A stretch of 64,000 nt of DNA from Actinomadura_C sp036008685 (GCA_036008685.1 DASYNF010000195.1:1-64000), one strand, 5' to 3'. Positions 38,301 through 47,233 are shown, counted from the stretch's first letter. Numbers and translations are program-made. The notes: generated by a model from the sequence alone, not told the origin.

Positions 38301-38392
38301 GCGCACAGGCGCTCGTCCGCACCAACCTGACGCCGCCGGCCGGAGCGGACCCGGCCGTCATCCCCTTGAAGGGGCCGGCGCTCACGAGCTGA
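35375..38392 (+). CDS. Membrane PAS-GGDEF-EAL protein with degenerate GGDEF
   Basis: 1005 residues. The N-terminal two-fifths contain eight to ten hydrophobic helices (residues about 12-350). A PAS-like domain (about 364 on: HFRALAESINDVVLICG, YVSAGARRTFSYCP) is interrupted by a roughly 55-residue Asp/Arg/Gly-rich insert. The GGDEF domain reads WGSDEF (625-629), with Ser replacing the second Gly, and lacks the RxxD I-site. The EAL domain keeps EAL (768-770), IEVKEEV, IDDFGTGYAS and AEGIER, but KID is KIA. I infer a phosphodiesterase or c-di-GMP/GTP sensor with a non-catalytic GGDEF domain. Start ATG at 35375; the frame is open from 35249. Confidence 0.85.
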   Translation: MTADDARRRVRGALPAGAVAAVGLIFVLSALLGGVGSAVASWITAFTAAAAAGSLFHAARRPSGDEPVRGRAESWRWFGIAALCWCAGAVIDAVSAIVLTDAVVSISVSDLFLLAAVGSLSTGFVVTVRPPGTVRQWLRFIADTYVCVCSVFLIGWITLFGRVYHDSGEAPPEFVLELLYPLVDVVLVCAALPFALAAMRESRRSTAVAYGALLAVAAADIAATVVRLRGGMTPAYPGEALRLVGLLLLAVVPWADRSRSPQRDGIATAVAGPADALAGDEEPLRGPEEVRGRMSGLGIAVAAAATAAAAAVFLGGRSFTTSKGLDSVVEVLAGSAVVVVLARLADLLRENHWLRRSFDTGEEHFRALAESINDVVLICGLDGTVEYVSAGARRTFSYCPRELLGRPLQEIIHPEDVPRIEEVFAEFLERDRKDRDGEGDQHGDVGREDRDDGDGITGAAGAPGGQAAGRPEEGETGEAPAAHIAAYTEDALRVAWRVRAADGTWLPTESTISRYAGSSEEAGGRLLITTRDLSEQAALRRQVTHLTFHDGLTGLPNRAYFEERADEVLSHHQEAGRVAIVFADLDGFTAVNDSAGHAAGDQVLAQAARRLRATVQADDTVARWGSDEFTVLVENVAEGQAVVELAERLLRALSTEPYRVGTRGMVLSASVGVAFAGEDGDPGHAGAGQGDRMSTDAAELIRNGDLAMARAKELGGGRVEVFAAHMHADVVRRLELGSDLQRALAEEQFAIEFQPVVELATSRVTGVEALVRWWRGGVSVPPEEFIGPAEESGLMIPLGEWILREACGEVARWRESSWDIGVSVNFAARQLAVPRFVESVAQVLEETGLPPHALTIEVKEEVLVEDAGQNVERLSELRDLGVRLAIDDFGTGYASLAYLGQLPVDIIKIAPSFVAGLGRDDTLTLLTRTIVRLGRELGLVVVAEGIERPEQLELLREMDCPRGQGYLVAKPMSPGRAQALVRTNLTPPAGADPAVIPLKGPALTS

Positions 38393-38481
38393 ACGGCCCG
38401 ATCCATCAGGGCGCTCTCGTATAGTGAGACGTGCTGTCCATAGATTTGACCTCGCGAGAGAAGTCGGCCACTGTGGGATCC

Positions 38482-38532
38482 GTGCAAAGCAGTCTCGTGA
38501 TCCTCGTAGTACTTGGTCAGCGCGCAGCCTGA
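38482..38532 (+). CDS. ilvB leader peptide (attenuator)
   Basis: GTG-initiated 16-residue peptide MQSSLVILVVLGQRAA (an in-frame GTG at 38473 is an alternative start). Seven consecutive codons are Leu/Val/Ile. The end of the ORF forms a hairpin: 38509-38520 pairs with 38529-38541 (GTACTTG with CAAGTAC, GTCAG with CTGAC, one bulge). A terminator follows 22 nt after the stop. This is the layout of classical ribosome-mediated attenuation, and leader peptides with terminators upstream of ilvB are known in Corynebacterium, Mycobacterium and Streptomyces. Confidence 0.8.
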   Translation: MQSSLVILVVLGQRAA

Positions 38533-38553
38533 CGCAAGTACGGTTTGTGCGCT

Positions 38554-38587
38554 CCCCTCGTTCGCCGGCGGCGAAGAGGGGTTTTTT
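38554..38587 (+). terminator. ilvBNC attenuator terminator
   Basis: CCCCTC-g-TTCGCC / GGCGAA-GAGGGG, two 6-bp helices with one bulged base and a 3-nt loop, directly followed by six T's (38582-38587). An intrinsic terminator lying between the BCAA-rich leader peptide and ilvB. Confidence 0.85.
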
Positions 38588-38624
38588 GTTGGACCGACCT
38601 CTCTCCCACAAGGAAACGAAGCAG

Positions 38625-40373
38625 ATGACCGAACAGATGACGGGAGCCCAGGCGCTGGTCCGAGCGCTGGAGAACGTTGGTGTCGAGACCGTGTTCGGGA
38701 TCCCCGGTGGCGCGATCCTCCCCGCGTACGACCCGCTTCTGGACTCCCGCCGGGTACGTCACATCCTGGTGCGGCACGAGCAGGGCGCGGGTCACGCGGC
38801 ACAGGGATACGCGCAGGCGACCGGCCGTGTCGGTGTGTGCATGGCCACGAGCGGTCCGGGCGCGACCAACCTGGTCACTCCCATCGCCGACGCCTACATG
38901 GACTCGGTGCCGATCGTCGCGATCACCGGCCAGGTCGCCAGCGGATCCATCGGGACCGACGCGTTCCAAGAGGCCGACATCTCGGGCATCACGATGCCGA
39001 TCACCAAGCACAACTTCCTGGTGACACGGCCCGAGGACATCGGCCGCACGATCGCGGAGGCCTTCCACATCGCGGGCACGGGCCGGCCGGGCCCGGTGCT
39101 GGTGGACATCTCCAAGGACGCCCTGCAGGCGAGCTTCGGTTTCGAATGGCCGCAGGCGCTGCAGTTGCCCGGCTACCATCCCGTGACCCGGCCCCACTCC
39201 AAGCAGGTGCGTGAGGCCGCCAAGCTGATCGTCGAAGCGCGACGGCCGGTGCTCTACGTCGGCGGCGGTGTGCTCAAGGCACGGGGGGCGGCGGAACTAC
39301 GCGTGCTCGCCGAGCTCACCGGAGCACCGGTGGTCACCACCCTGATGGCCAAGGGCGCCTTCCCCGACAGCCACCCCCAGCACATGGGGATGCCCGGCAT
39401 GCACGGCACCGTGGGAGCGGTGGGGGCACTGCAGAAGGCCGACCTCATCGTGGCCCTGGGAGCGCGCTTCGACGACCGGGTGACCGGCAAGCTCGATGGC
39501 TTCGCCCCGCACGCCAAGATCGTGCATGCCGACATCGACCCCGCCGAGATCTCCAAGAACCGGCAGGCCGACGTCCCCATCGTGGGGGACTGCCGCGAGG
39601 TCATCGCCGACCTGATCGTGGCCGTTCAGGCCGAGCACGCCGACGGCCGCATCGGCGATTACACGGCCTGGTGGCAGCAGCTCAAGTCCTGGCGGGAGAC
39701 CTACCCGCTCGGCTACGACCACCCGGAGAACGGGTCGCTGTCACCACAGCACGCCATCCGCCGGCTCGGCGAGATCGTGGGGCCGGACGCCCTGTACGTG
39801 GCCGGCGTCGGGCAGCACCAGATGTGGGCCGCCCAGTTCATCGACTATGAGAAGCCGGGCGCGTTCATCAACTCGGGCGGGCTCGGGACGATGGGCTACG
39901 CGGTGCCGGCGGCGATGGGCGCCAAGGCCGGCCGTCCGGACACCACCGTGTGGGCCATCGACGGCGACGGCTGCTTCCAGATGACCAACCAGGAACTCGC
40001 CACCTGCGCGATCGAGGGCATCCCGATCAAGGTGGCTCTGATCAACAACGGCAGCCTCGGCATGGTCAGGCAGTGGCAGACGCTCTTCTACGAAGGTCGC
40101 TACTCCAACACCGACCTGCACTCCAATCGGGTGCCCGACTTCGTCAAGCTCGCCGAGGCCTACGGCTGTGCCGGCCTGCGCTGCGAGAAGCTCGAGGACG
40201 TCGACGCGACCATCGAGAAGGCGATGGCGATCAACGACATGCCGGTGGTCGTGGACTTCGTCGTCCATCAGGACGCGATGGTGTGGCCGATGGTCGCGGC
40301 CGGCACCAACAACGACGAGATCCAGTACGCCAAGGACATGGCGCCCGAATGGGAGAATGGAGACCGGCTGTGA
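38625..40373 (+). CDS. ilvB: Acetolactate synthase large subunit
   Basis: ThDP enzyme making 2-acetolactate and 2-aceto-2-hydroxybutyrate, the first common step of valine, leucine and isoleucine synthesis. 582 residues. N-terminal PYR domain (AQALVRALENVGVETVFGIPGG, with the catalytic Glu), FAD/central domain, and C-terminal ThDP motif GDGCFQMTNQELATCAIEG...NN. The ATG at 38625 follows AAGGAA after the attenuator; the long upstream open frame is not used. It overlaps ilvN by GTGA, so synthesis of the two subunits is coupled. ilvC follows about 100 bp later. Confidence 0.97.
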   Translation: MTEQMTGAQALVRALENVGVETVFGIPGGAILPAYDPLLDSRRVRHILVRHEQGAGHAAQGYAQATGRVGVCMATSGPGATNLVTPIADAYMDSVPIVAITGQVASGSIGTDAFQEADISGITMPITKHNFLVTRPEDIGRTIAEAFHIAGTGRPGPVLVDISKDALQASFGFEWPQALQLPGYHPVTRPHSKQVREAAKLIVEARRPVLYVGGGVLKARGAAELRVLAELTGAPVVTTLMAKGAFPDSHPQHMGMPGMHGTVGAVGALQKADLIVALGARFDDRVTGKLDGFAPHAKIVHADIDPAEISKNRQADVPIVGDCREVIADLIVAVQAEHADGRIGDYTAWWQQLKSWRETYPLGYDHPENGSLSPQHAIRRLGEIVGPDALYVAGVGQHQMWAAQFIDYEKPGAFINSGGLGTMGYAVPAAMGAKAGRPDTTVWAIDGDGCFQMTNQELATCAIEGIPIKVALINNGSLGMVRQWQTLFYEGRYSNTDLHSNRVPDFVKLAEAYGCAGLRCEKLEDVDATIEKAMAINDMPVVVDFVVHQDAMVWPMVAAGTNNDEIQYAKDMAPEWENGDRL

Positions 40374-40894
40374 GCAGGCACACCCTGTCCGTGCTCGTGG
40401 AGAACAAGCCCGGCGTGCTGGCCCGGGTCTCCTCCCTGTTCTCCCGGCGGGCCTTCAACATCGACTCACTCGCCGTCGGCCCGACCGAGCATCCGGGGAT
40501 CTCCCGCATGACGATCGTGGTCAACGTCGAGGACCTGCCGCTGGAGCAGGTCACCAAGCAGCTCAACAAGCTGGTCAACGTCCTCAAGATCGTTGAGCTC
40601 GGCCCGGGCTCCTCGGTGCAGCGCGAGCTTCTGCTCGTCAAGGTGCGCGCCGACACCGAGACCCGCTCGCAGGTCCTGGAGACCGTGCAGCTCTTCCGGG
40701 CCAAGGTCGTGGACGTGGCCTCGGACGCCGTGACCATTGAGGCGACCGGGAGCAGGGACAAGCTCGAAGCCCTCATCCGGGTGCTCGAGCCGTTCGGTAT
40801 CAAGGAACTGGTCCAGTCGGGCATGGTGGCGGTCGGCCGCGGTAGCCGATCCATCACGGACCGCTCGCTGCGTGCCCTGGATCGCAGCGCCTAG
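40370..40894 (+). CDS. ilvN: Acetolactate synthase small (regulatory) subunit
   Basis: 174-residue regulatory subunit with the valine-binding ACT domain at its N-terminus: HTLSVLVENKPGVLARVSSLFSRR, FNIDSLAVGPTEHPGISRMTIVV. The C-terminal ALS_ss_C domain includes RELLLVKVRADTETRSQV and IRVLEPFGIKELVQSGM. It starts at GTG overlapping the ilvB stop (GTGA, 40370-40373), with GGGAGAATGGAGA upstream. Its length is typical of the actinobacterial form. Confidence 0.96.
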   Translation: MSRHTLSVLVENKPGVLARVSSLFSRRAFNIDSLAVGPTEHPGISRMTIVVNVEDLPLEQVTKQLNKLVNVLKIVELGPGSSVQRELLLVKVRADTETRSQVLETVQLFRAKVVDVASDAVTIEATGSRDKLEALIRVLEPFGIKELVQSGMVAVGRGSRSITDRSLRALDRSA

Positions 40895-40995
40895 CAAAAG
40901 ACGGGATCGGCAGATCACACTCCGTGTCATGGCCGCGCGGCCGGCACCGGTGCGTCATCTGCCTTCATTCGCTCCGCATGGAAAGGCAAGAGCAA

Positions 40996-41988
<993 letters not shown>

Positions 41989-42028
41989 GACCGGCAATGG
42001 GGCGCGGGCCCGTGAAGCGGTAGGTCAC

Positions 42029-42063
42029 CGAAGGAGCGCGTCGCACGGCGGCGCGCTCCTTCG
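42029..42063 (+). terminator. Terminator after ilvBNC
   Basis: 12-bp perfect stem (42029-42040 and 42052-42063, CGAAGGAGCGCG) with an 11-nt loop, 40 nt after the ilvC stop. Confidence 0.7.
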
Positions 42064-42154
42064 CGTTGACGGAGGGATCGCCCCTCTCCGTTCTCCTTGA
42101 TTCGCGTGTGCCGGATGTTGCGCGGGGGATACGCGGTATGCCTGCTGCGTAGGT

Positions 42155-42580
42155 ATGTCGATCCGTCACAGCCTGCTGGCCCTGCTCGCCAAGGGACCGA
42201 GGTACGGCTATCAGCTGCGCGTGGAGTTCGAGTCCTCCACCGGCGCCACCTGGCCGCTCAACATCGGACAGGTCTACTCCACCCTGTCCCGCCTTGAGCG
42301 CGACGGCATGGTCATCCGGGTGGGCGCCGACGATGAGGGCCGTCTCGTCTACCGGATTCAGCCCGGACGGCACCGAAGAGGTGCGGCGCTGGTTCGGCAC
42401 GCCGGTCGCCCGGGCGGACCGGCCGCGGGACGAGCTGGCGATCAAACTGGCCATGGCGGTCACGAGTCCTGGGTGGACGTCCACGACGTCGTGCAGACCC
42501 AGCGTGAGGCGTCGCTGCGCAGACTCCAGGACCTGACCCGGTTCAAGGCCGCGACACCCGCGGTCCCGCCGGAGGCGGGG
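42155..42580 (+). pseudogene. PadR family regulator, double frameshift
   Basis: The start MSIRHSLLALLAKGPRYGYQL followed by the winged-helix residues VYSTLSRLERDGMVIRVGADDEGRLVYRI is a clear PadR DNA-binding domain. Near 42358 one extra base moves the coding to another frame (SPDGTEEVRRWFGTPVARAD, DELAIKLAMAVTSPG). Near 42470 one missing base returns it (VDVHDVVQTQREASLRRLQDLTR). The two shifts compensate, so about 38 codons would be misread. The C-terminal domain then runs straight into an ABC-ATPase fragment. PadR regulators commonly control an adjacent ABC exporter. Confidence 0.75.
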
Positions 42581-42738
42581 GAGCGGGCCGACCTCGGATC
42601 GCTGAGCCACACCGCCCTCGCCGCGACCCGCCGCCGCGCCATCGGCTATGTGCTCCAGGACCTCAACCTGATCCCCGGCCTCACCGCGGTGGAGAACGTG
42701 ATGCTGCCGCGAGAGCTGGACGGGGTGCGGACGGGGTC
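42581..42738 (+). pseudogene. ABC transporter ATPase fragment
   Basis: ERADLGSLSHTALAATRRRA followed by IGYVLQDLNLIPGLTAVENV and MLPRELDGVR is the segment of a MacB/LolD-type ATPase around the Q-loop (VLQDLNL). Walker A, the signature motif, Walker B and the rest are all missing. It is fused in frame to the PadR remnant upstream and breaks off at about 42738. Evidently an internal deletion removed most of the gene. Confidence 0.65.
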
Positions 42739-42749
42739 GTGCGCGGACG

Positions 42750-43067
42750 GCACCCGCGGTCGTCGGTGTCACAGTGCTCGCCATCGGGGGCGCCGGCGAC
42801 TTCGCTCAGAGGCATGTCGAATACCAAGCCCAGCTGCCCGCCGGTTCGACGATGGTCCGGGGAGGATCGGAGGGGCAGACGGCGCGGGTCCGGCAGGCGA
42901 TCCGGCAAGAGCTTCCCGGCGTGCCCATCACAGAGCTGTCCGCGATCGCCGGCATGTCGCAGTGCCACGGTCATCCCGCCCGCGGTGGACTCACGACCGG
43001 CCCCGGGGCGCTCGGAGCGTCCGCGTGTCCGTATGGCGTCGTCGAGGCCTTCCAGGCGGGCGACTAG
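42750..43067 (+). pseudogene. FtsX-like ABC permease fragment
   Basis: RTAPAVVGVTVLAIGGAGDFAQ, then RHVEYQAQLPAGSTMVRG and a short alpha/beta stretch (VRQAIRQELPGVPITELSAI) look like the first membrane segment and start of the extracytoplasmic domain of a MacB/FtsX-type permease from actinobacteria. It has no start signal and stops at 43067 after about 100 codons; the rest is absent. With the preceding two fragments it outlines a lost padR-ATPase-permease operon. Confidence 0.5.
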
Positions 43068-43142
43068 ACTCGTGCGAGGCGAGGGCACAAGGAGGTGTCT
43101 CGCGACTGCTCCTGCACATACCATTCGAAAAGGGACTTTTCT

Positions 43143-44735
43143 TTGAGTAAGCCCGTCGTCCTTGTCGCAGAAGAACTTTCGCCCGCCGGCATCGCCGTGC
43201 TGGAGTCCGACTTCGAGGTCCGGCACACCGACGGAGCCGATCGTGCCCAGCTGCTCCCGGCCGTGGCCGATGCCGACGCGCTCATCGTGCGCAGCGCCAC
43301 CAAGGTCACGGCCGAGGTGTTCGAGCACGCGCGCAAGCTCCGCGTCGTCGCCCGCGCCGGAGTCGGTCTCGACAACGTCGACGTGGAGGCCGCGACCAAG
43401 GCCGGGGTCATGGTCGTCAACGCGCCGACCTCCAACATCGTCACCGCGGCCGAGCACGCCATCGCGCTGTTGCTGGCCACGGCCCGCAACGTCCCGCAGG
43501 GGCATGCCGCGCTGAAGAAGGGCGAGTGGAAGCGCTCCAAGTACACCGGCGTCGAGCTGCAGGGCAAGACGGTCGGCGTGCTCGGCCTCGGCCGCATCGG
43601 TGTGCTCGTCGCGCAGCGGCTCGCGGCCTTCGACATGGACGTCATCGCCTATGACCCGTACGTCCAGGCCGCCCGCGCCGCCCAGCTCGGGGTCAGGCTG
43701 GTCACGCTGGAGGAGCTCCTCCGGGAGAGCGACTTCATCACCGTGCACCTGCCCAAGACGCCGGAGACGATCGGCCTGATCGGCGACAGGGAACTGCACG
43801 ACGTCAAGCCGAGCGTGCGCATCATCAACGCGGCTCGTGGCGGCATCGTGGACGAGGACGCCCTCGCGCTCGCGCTCAAGGACGGCAGGGTCGCAGGAGC
43901 CGGCATCGACGTGTTCACCAGCGAGCCGTGCACCGACAGCCCGCTGTTCCAGTTCGACAACACGGTCGTCACCCCGCACCTCGGCGCCAGCACGCACGAA
44001 GCGCAGGAGAAGGCCGGCACGCAGGTTGCGCGGTCGGTCAAGCTGGCGCTCTCGGGAGAGTTCGTGCCGGACGCCGTCAACGTCCAGGGCGGTGCGGTCG
44101 CCGAGGACGTCAAGCCCGGACTGCCCCTCGCCGAGAAGCTGGGACGGATCTTCACCGCCCTCGCCGCCGGGGTGCCGGTACGGCTGGACGTCGTCGTGCG
44201 GGGCGAGATCGCCACTCAGGACGTCAAGGTCCTCGAACTGGCGGCTGTCAAGGGCGTCTTCGCCGACGTCGTCGAGGAGTCGGTGACCTTCGTCAACGCG
44301 CCACTGCTCGCCCGGGACCGCGGGATCGAGGTCACGCTGACCACCAGCGAGGACAGCCCCGACTGGCGCAACGTGGTGACCGTCCGCGGCACCATGAACG
44401 ACGGAGCCGTGGTGTCGGTGTCCGGCACGCTCACCGGTCCGAAGCAGATCGAGCGGATCGTCGAGATCAACGGCTACGACATGGAGCTCCTCCCGGCCGA
44501 GCACATGGCCTTCTTCGCCTACACCGACCGGCCCGGCATCGTCGGCGTCGTCGGCAAGCTGCTCGGCGACCTGGGCATCAACATCGCGAGCATGCAGGTG
44601 GGCCGGGACGAGAAGGGCGGCAAGGCGCTGATCGCGCTCACCGTCGACTCCGCCATCACCCCCGACCTGCTCGACGGGATCACCAAGGAGATCGGCGCGG
44701 ACATGGGCCGCCGCGTGGACCTCGACCGCGACTGA
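43143..44735 (+). CDS. serA: D-3-phosphoglycerate dehydrogenase
   Basis: First enzyme of serine synthesis, NAD-dependent. 530 residues: (M)SKPVVLVAEELSPAGIAVLE, Rossmann motif VGVLGLGRIGVLVAQRL, VRIINAARGGIVDEDAL, and the substrate/catalytic His region VVTPHLGASTHEAQEKAG. The long C-terminus contains the ASB domain and a final ACT domain (TDRPGIVGVVGKLLGDLGINIAS), as in the mycobacterial type. It starts at TTG 43143, preceded by AAGGGA; the in-frame GTG at 43095 directly abuts AAGGAG and is less likely. An imperfect 18/19-bp hairpin follows. Confidence 0.95.
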   Translation: MSKPVVLVAEELSPAGIAVLESDFEVRHTDGADRAQLLPAVADADALIVRSATKVTAEVFEHARKLRVVARAGVGLDNVDVEAATKAGVMVVNAPTSNIVTAAEHAIALLLATARNVPQGHAALKKGEWKRSKYTGVELQGKTVGVLGLGRIGVLVAQRLAAFDMDVIAYDPYVQAARAAQLGVRLVTLEELLRESDFITVHLPKTPETIGLIGDRELHDVKPSVRIINAARGGIVDEDALALALKDGRVAGAGIDVFTSEPCTDSPLFQFDNTVVTPHLGASTHEAQEKAGTQVARSVKLALSGEFVPDAVNVQGGAVAEDVKPGLPLAEKLGRIFTALAAGVPVRLDVVVRGEIATQDVKVLELAAVKGVFADVVEESVTFVNAPLLARDRGIEVTLTTSEDSPDWRNVVTVRGTMNDGAVVSVSGTLTGPKQIERIVEINGYDMELLPAEHMAFFAYTDRPGIVGVVGKLLGDLGINIASMQVGRDEKGGKALIALTVDSAITPDLLDGITKEIGADMGRRVDLDRD

Positions 44736-44744
44736 GACGCACTC

Positions 44745-44793
44745 CGGTCGTGACCGTGCGGCGCACATGTCGTCCGCCGCACGGACACGACCG
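44745..44793 (+). terminator. Terminator after serA
   Basis: 19-nt arms (44745-44763 with 44775-44793) with one mismatch, 11-nt loop, followed by GGCTTTTCC. Starts 10 nt after the stop. Confidence 0.75.
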
Positions 44794-45079
44794 TCGGCTT
44801 TTCCGGCCGCGCCGGTTCCCGTCCTGATCTTCCACGCCTTCCCGGCTTCGGGCGGCATCGCGTGCCGGCTCCCGCGTCTCAGCATCTGGGAGCATTGACC
44901 GCATCCCGAGACACTTTGATGAACCCATGGGTAGCATGGCGAGAGACCATGCGGCGCCGTGTATTCATCGGCGACCGTGGCGGGGCCTGATTGCCGGGCC
45001 GGCCGGCGACCCGTCATGGACTGAGGCGCCGGCCGCGAGCCGAGCGCCGTCCCGCATCGTGATACGGGAGCACGATCCC

Positions 45080-45190
45080 ATGAATCCGATCTATGCCTGC
45101 ACGCCCGCGGACGAGGCCCAGGACGAGGTGACCCGCGCCCTCCAGATCGCCCTGGACCGGCGTGACAACGGCGGTGCCGCCGGCACGTGA
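45080..45190 (+). CDS. Small hypothetical protein, 36 residues
   Basis: MNPIYACTPADEAQDEVTRA followed by LQIALDRRDNGGAAGT. GGAG lies about 10 nt before the ATG. Third positions are almost all G or C, like a real gene in this genome, and the peptide has an amphipathic helical centre. It precedes the FhuF-like gene by about 135 bp. The surrounding 44796-45325 stretch otherwise shows nothing I recognise. Confidence 0.4.
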   Translation: MNPIYACTPADEAQDEVTRALQIALDRRDNGGAAGT

Positions 45191-45325
45191 CCGGTGGCCG
45201 CACGGCCGGGCCATGAGCCGCCGCGTCGGCGGTTCATGGTCGACGCGCCCATGAGGACGCCGTCGCGGCTCCCGCGGCCGGCTGAGGCCGGTCCCGCCCG
45301 GGAGCCGGTGGCCTACGATGCGGTC

Positions 45326-46075
45326 ATGCGGATCCGGCCAGGCGCACCGGCGGACGACCGGGAGGTCTCGCCGGCCGGCCGCGAGACGGTCACCCGGGTG
45401 CTGCGCGACGTCGGGAGGCTCGGACCCTATTTCACCGTGGCGACCGGCCCGGCGAAGGCCGCCGGCCCCCCATGGCGGAGGCTCGATGCCCTCGATCCCG
45501 GTGAGGTACGTGGCCTGATCGCCGCGTACGGGCGGGTCCTCGGCACCGGGGAGGACCGTGTGGCGGCCTCGATCCTGTTCCAGGGCCTGGCGGCACGCCT
45601 GTGGTCTCCGGCGGTGGCCGCGGCGGCCTGCGGCGTCGTACCGGATCTGGCGTCCCTGCACTGGCGGTGGGCCCCCGGCGCGCCGATCGGCCTCTGGCTC
45701 GCTGAGCCCTCCGGCTGGACGGCCGGGGACTCGGCCGGGCTGGCCCGGCGCGTCGGCCGTACGGTCGTCGGCGCGCACCTGCGCCCGCTCGTCGAGACCG
45801 TAGGGCGGGCCGGGCGGGTCGCGGAGGGACTGCTGTGGGGCAACGCCGCCTCGGCGCTGGCGGGCGTGCTCGCGGTGCCCATCCCGCGGCCGGAGCTGTC
45901 CGGGCCCATGAGCGAGATCGTCCGCCGCCTGCTCGACCGCGAACCGGTGCTCAGCGGTGCGGGCGCATGGGGACCGGGGAATTCGTTCACGCGCCGGAGC
46001 TGCTGCCTGTACTATCGCGTCCCGCCCGGTGGCGCCAAGTGCGGTGACTGCGTCCTGCTTCATCCGCGCCGCTAG
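45326..46075 (+). CDS. FhuF-like (2Fe-2S) ferric-siderophore reductase family protein
   Basis: A 249-residue protein whose C-terminus has the FhuF-type cluster motif: RRSCCLYYRVPPGGAKCGDC, i.e. C-C-x10-C-x2-C. The body is helical and Ala/Arg-rich, with LHWRWAPGAPIGLWL and GNAASALAGVLAVP typical of actinobacterial FhuF-like proteins. FhuF reduces iron in hydroxamate siderophores; no siderophore genes are nearby, so the substrate is unknown. The start is uncertain: the ATG at 45326 is used, with in-frame ATGs at 45251 and 45236. Confidence 0.75.
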   Translation: MRIRPGAPADDREVSPAGRETVTRVLRDVGRLGPYFTVATGPAKAAGPPWRRLDALDPGEVRGLIAAYGRVLGTGEDRVAASILFQGLAARLWSPAVAAAACGVVPDLASLHWRWAPGAPIGLWLAEPSGWTAGDSAGLARRVGRTVVGAHLRPLVETVGRAGRVAEGLLWGNAASALAGVLAVPIPRPELSGPMSEIVRRLLDREPVLSGAGAWGPGNSFTRRSCCLYYRVPPGGAKCGDCVLLHPRR

Positions 46076-46183
46076 CCGGTCTCCGGAGGCGGCCGCCCGC
46101 CCGCCCGCACGCCGTCCCGGCCGGGGTGCCCGCAGGATGAGATCGATGTTCAGGCATTGAGACGTGTGCACTAAGGTACCGGC

Positions 46184-47233
46184 ATGGCATCCCGCACTCT
46201 CCGTCTCGCCGTCGTCCCTGGGGACGGCATCGGTCCAGAGGTCGTCGCCGAGGGGCTGAAGGTCCTCGACGCCGTCGCGCCCGGCCACGGGCTCGCGATC
46301 CAGGGGGAGACCTACGACCTGGGCGCGGCGCGCTGGCACGCCTCCGGCGAGACCCTGCCGGACTCCGTGCTGGAGGAGATCAAGGGCCACGACGTCATCC
46401 TCCTCGGCGCGGTGGGAGACCCCACCGTTCCGAGCGGCGTGCTCGAGCGCGGGCTGCTGCTCCGGCTCAGGTTCGAGCTGGACCACTACGTCAACCTGCG
46501 TCCGGTCAAGCTGTTCCCCGGAGTGTCCACGCCGCTGGCCGGCGTGGAGCCCGGAGACATCGACATGCTGGTCGTCCGGGAGGGCACGGAGGGCCCCTAC
46601 ACGGGGGTCGGCGGCGTGATGCGGAAGGGGACTCCGCACGAGGTCGCCACCCAGGAGAGCGTCAACACCGCCTACGGCGTCGAACGCGTGGTCCGCCACG
46701 CCTTCGAGCGGGCGGCCGCGCGGCCCCGCAGGAAGCTGACCCTCGTCCACAAGGACAACGTGCTCACCTTCGCCGGTGATCTCTACCAGCGGACGGTCCG
46801 GACGCTCGCCCGGGAGTATCCCGACGTGGCGGTGGACTATCTCCACGTCGACGCGGCCTCGATGTTCTTCGTGACGCAGCCACAGCGCTTCGACGTCGTG
46901 GTGACCGACAACCTGTTCGGCGACATCCTGACCGATCTCGGTGCCGCCATCGCCGGTGGGATCGGGCTGGCCGCGAGCGGCAACGTCAACCCGGCCGGGA
47001 CCGCCCCGAGCATGTTCGAGCCGGTCCACGGGAGCGCCCCCGACATCGCCGGGCAGGGCAAGGCCGACCCGACCGCGACGATCCTTTCCGTCGCCATGCT
47101 GCTCGACCACATCGGCCTGACCGAAGCCTCCCGCCAGGTCGAGTTCGCGGTCTCGGCGGACCTCGCCGAGCGTGAGGGCGCGCGGTCGACCTCTCAGATC
47201 GGCGACGCCATCGCCAAGCGAGTAGCAGGCTGA
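46184..47233 (+). CDS. leuB: 3-isopropylmalate dehydrogenase
   Basis: NAD-dependent oxidative decarboxylation of 3-isopropylmalate in leucine synthesis. 349 residues: LRLAVVPGDGIGPEVVAEGL, LRLRFELDHYVNLRPVKLF, the Lys/Asp active-site regions LTLVHKDNVL and VVTDNLFGDILTDL, and NAD loop EPVHGSAPDIAGQGKADP. This is the shorter actinobacterial form. No convincing ribosome site is seen, so the transcript may be nearly leaderless: AAGGTACCGGCATG lies just before the ATG. Followed by a hairpin and ilvE. Confidence 0.95.
   Translation: MASRTLRLAVVPGDGIGPEVVAEGLKVLDAVAPGHGLAIQGETYDLGAARWHASGETLPDSVLEEIKGHDVILLGAVGDPTVPSGVLERGLLLRLRFELDHYVNLRPVKLFPGVSTPLAGVEPGDIDMLVVREGTEGPYTGVGGVMRKGTPHEVATQESVNTAYGVERVVRHAFERAAARPRRKLTLVHKDNVLTFAGDLYQRTVRTLAREYPDVAVDYLHVDAASMFFVTQPQRFDVVVTDNLFGDILTDLGAAIAGGIGLAASGNVNPAGTAPSMFEPVHGSAPDIAGQGKADPTATILSVAMLLDHIGLTEASRQVEFAVSADLAEREGARSTSQIGDAIAKRVAG

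Noticed and set aside
35534..38611. 1025-residue minus-strand open frame
   Set aside because: Antisense to a complete PAS-GGDEF-EAL gene; no motif, extreme composition.
43095..43142. Cys-containing leader peptide ahead of serA
   Set aside because: The frame is continuous with serA and there is no stop, so it cannot act as a separate leader ORF.
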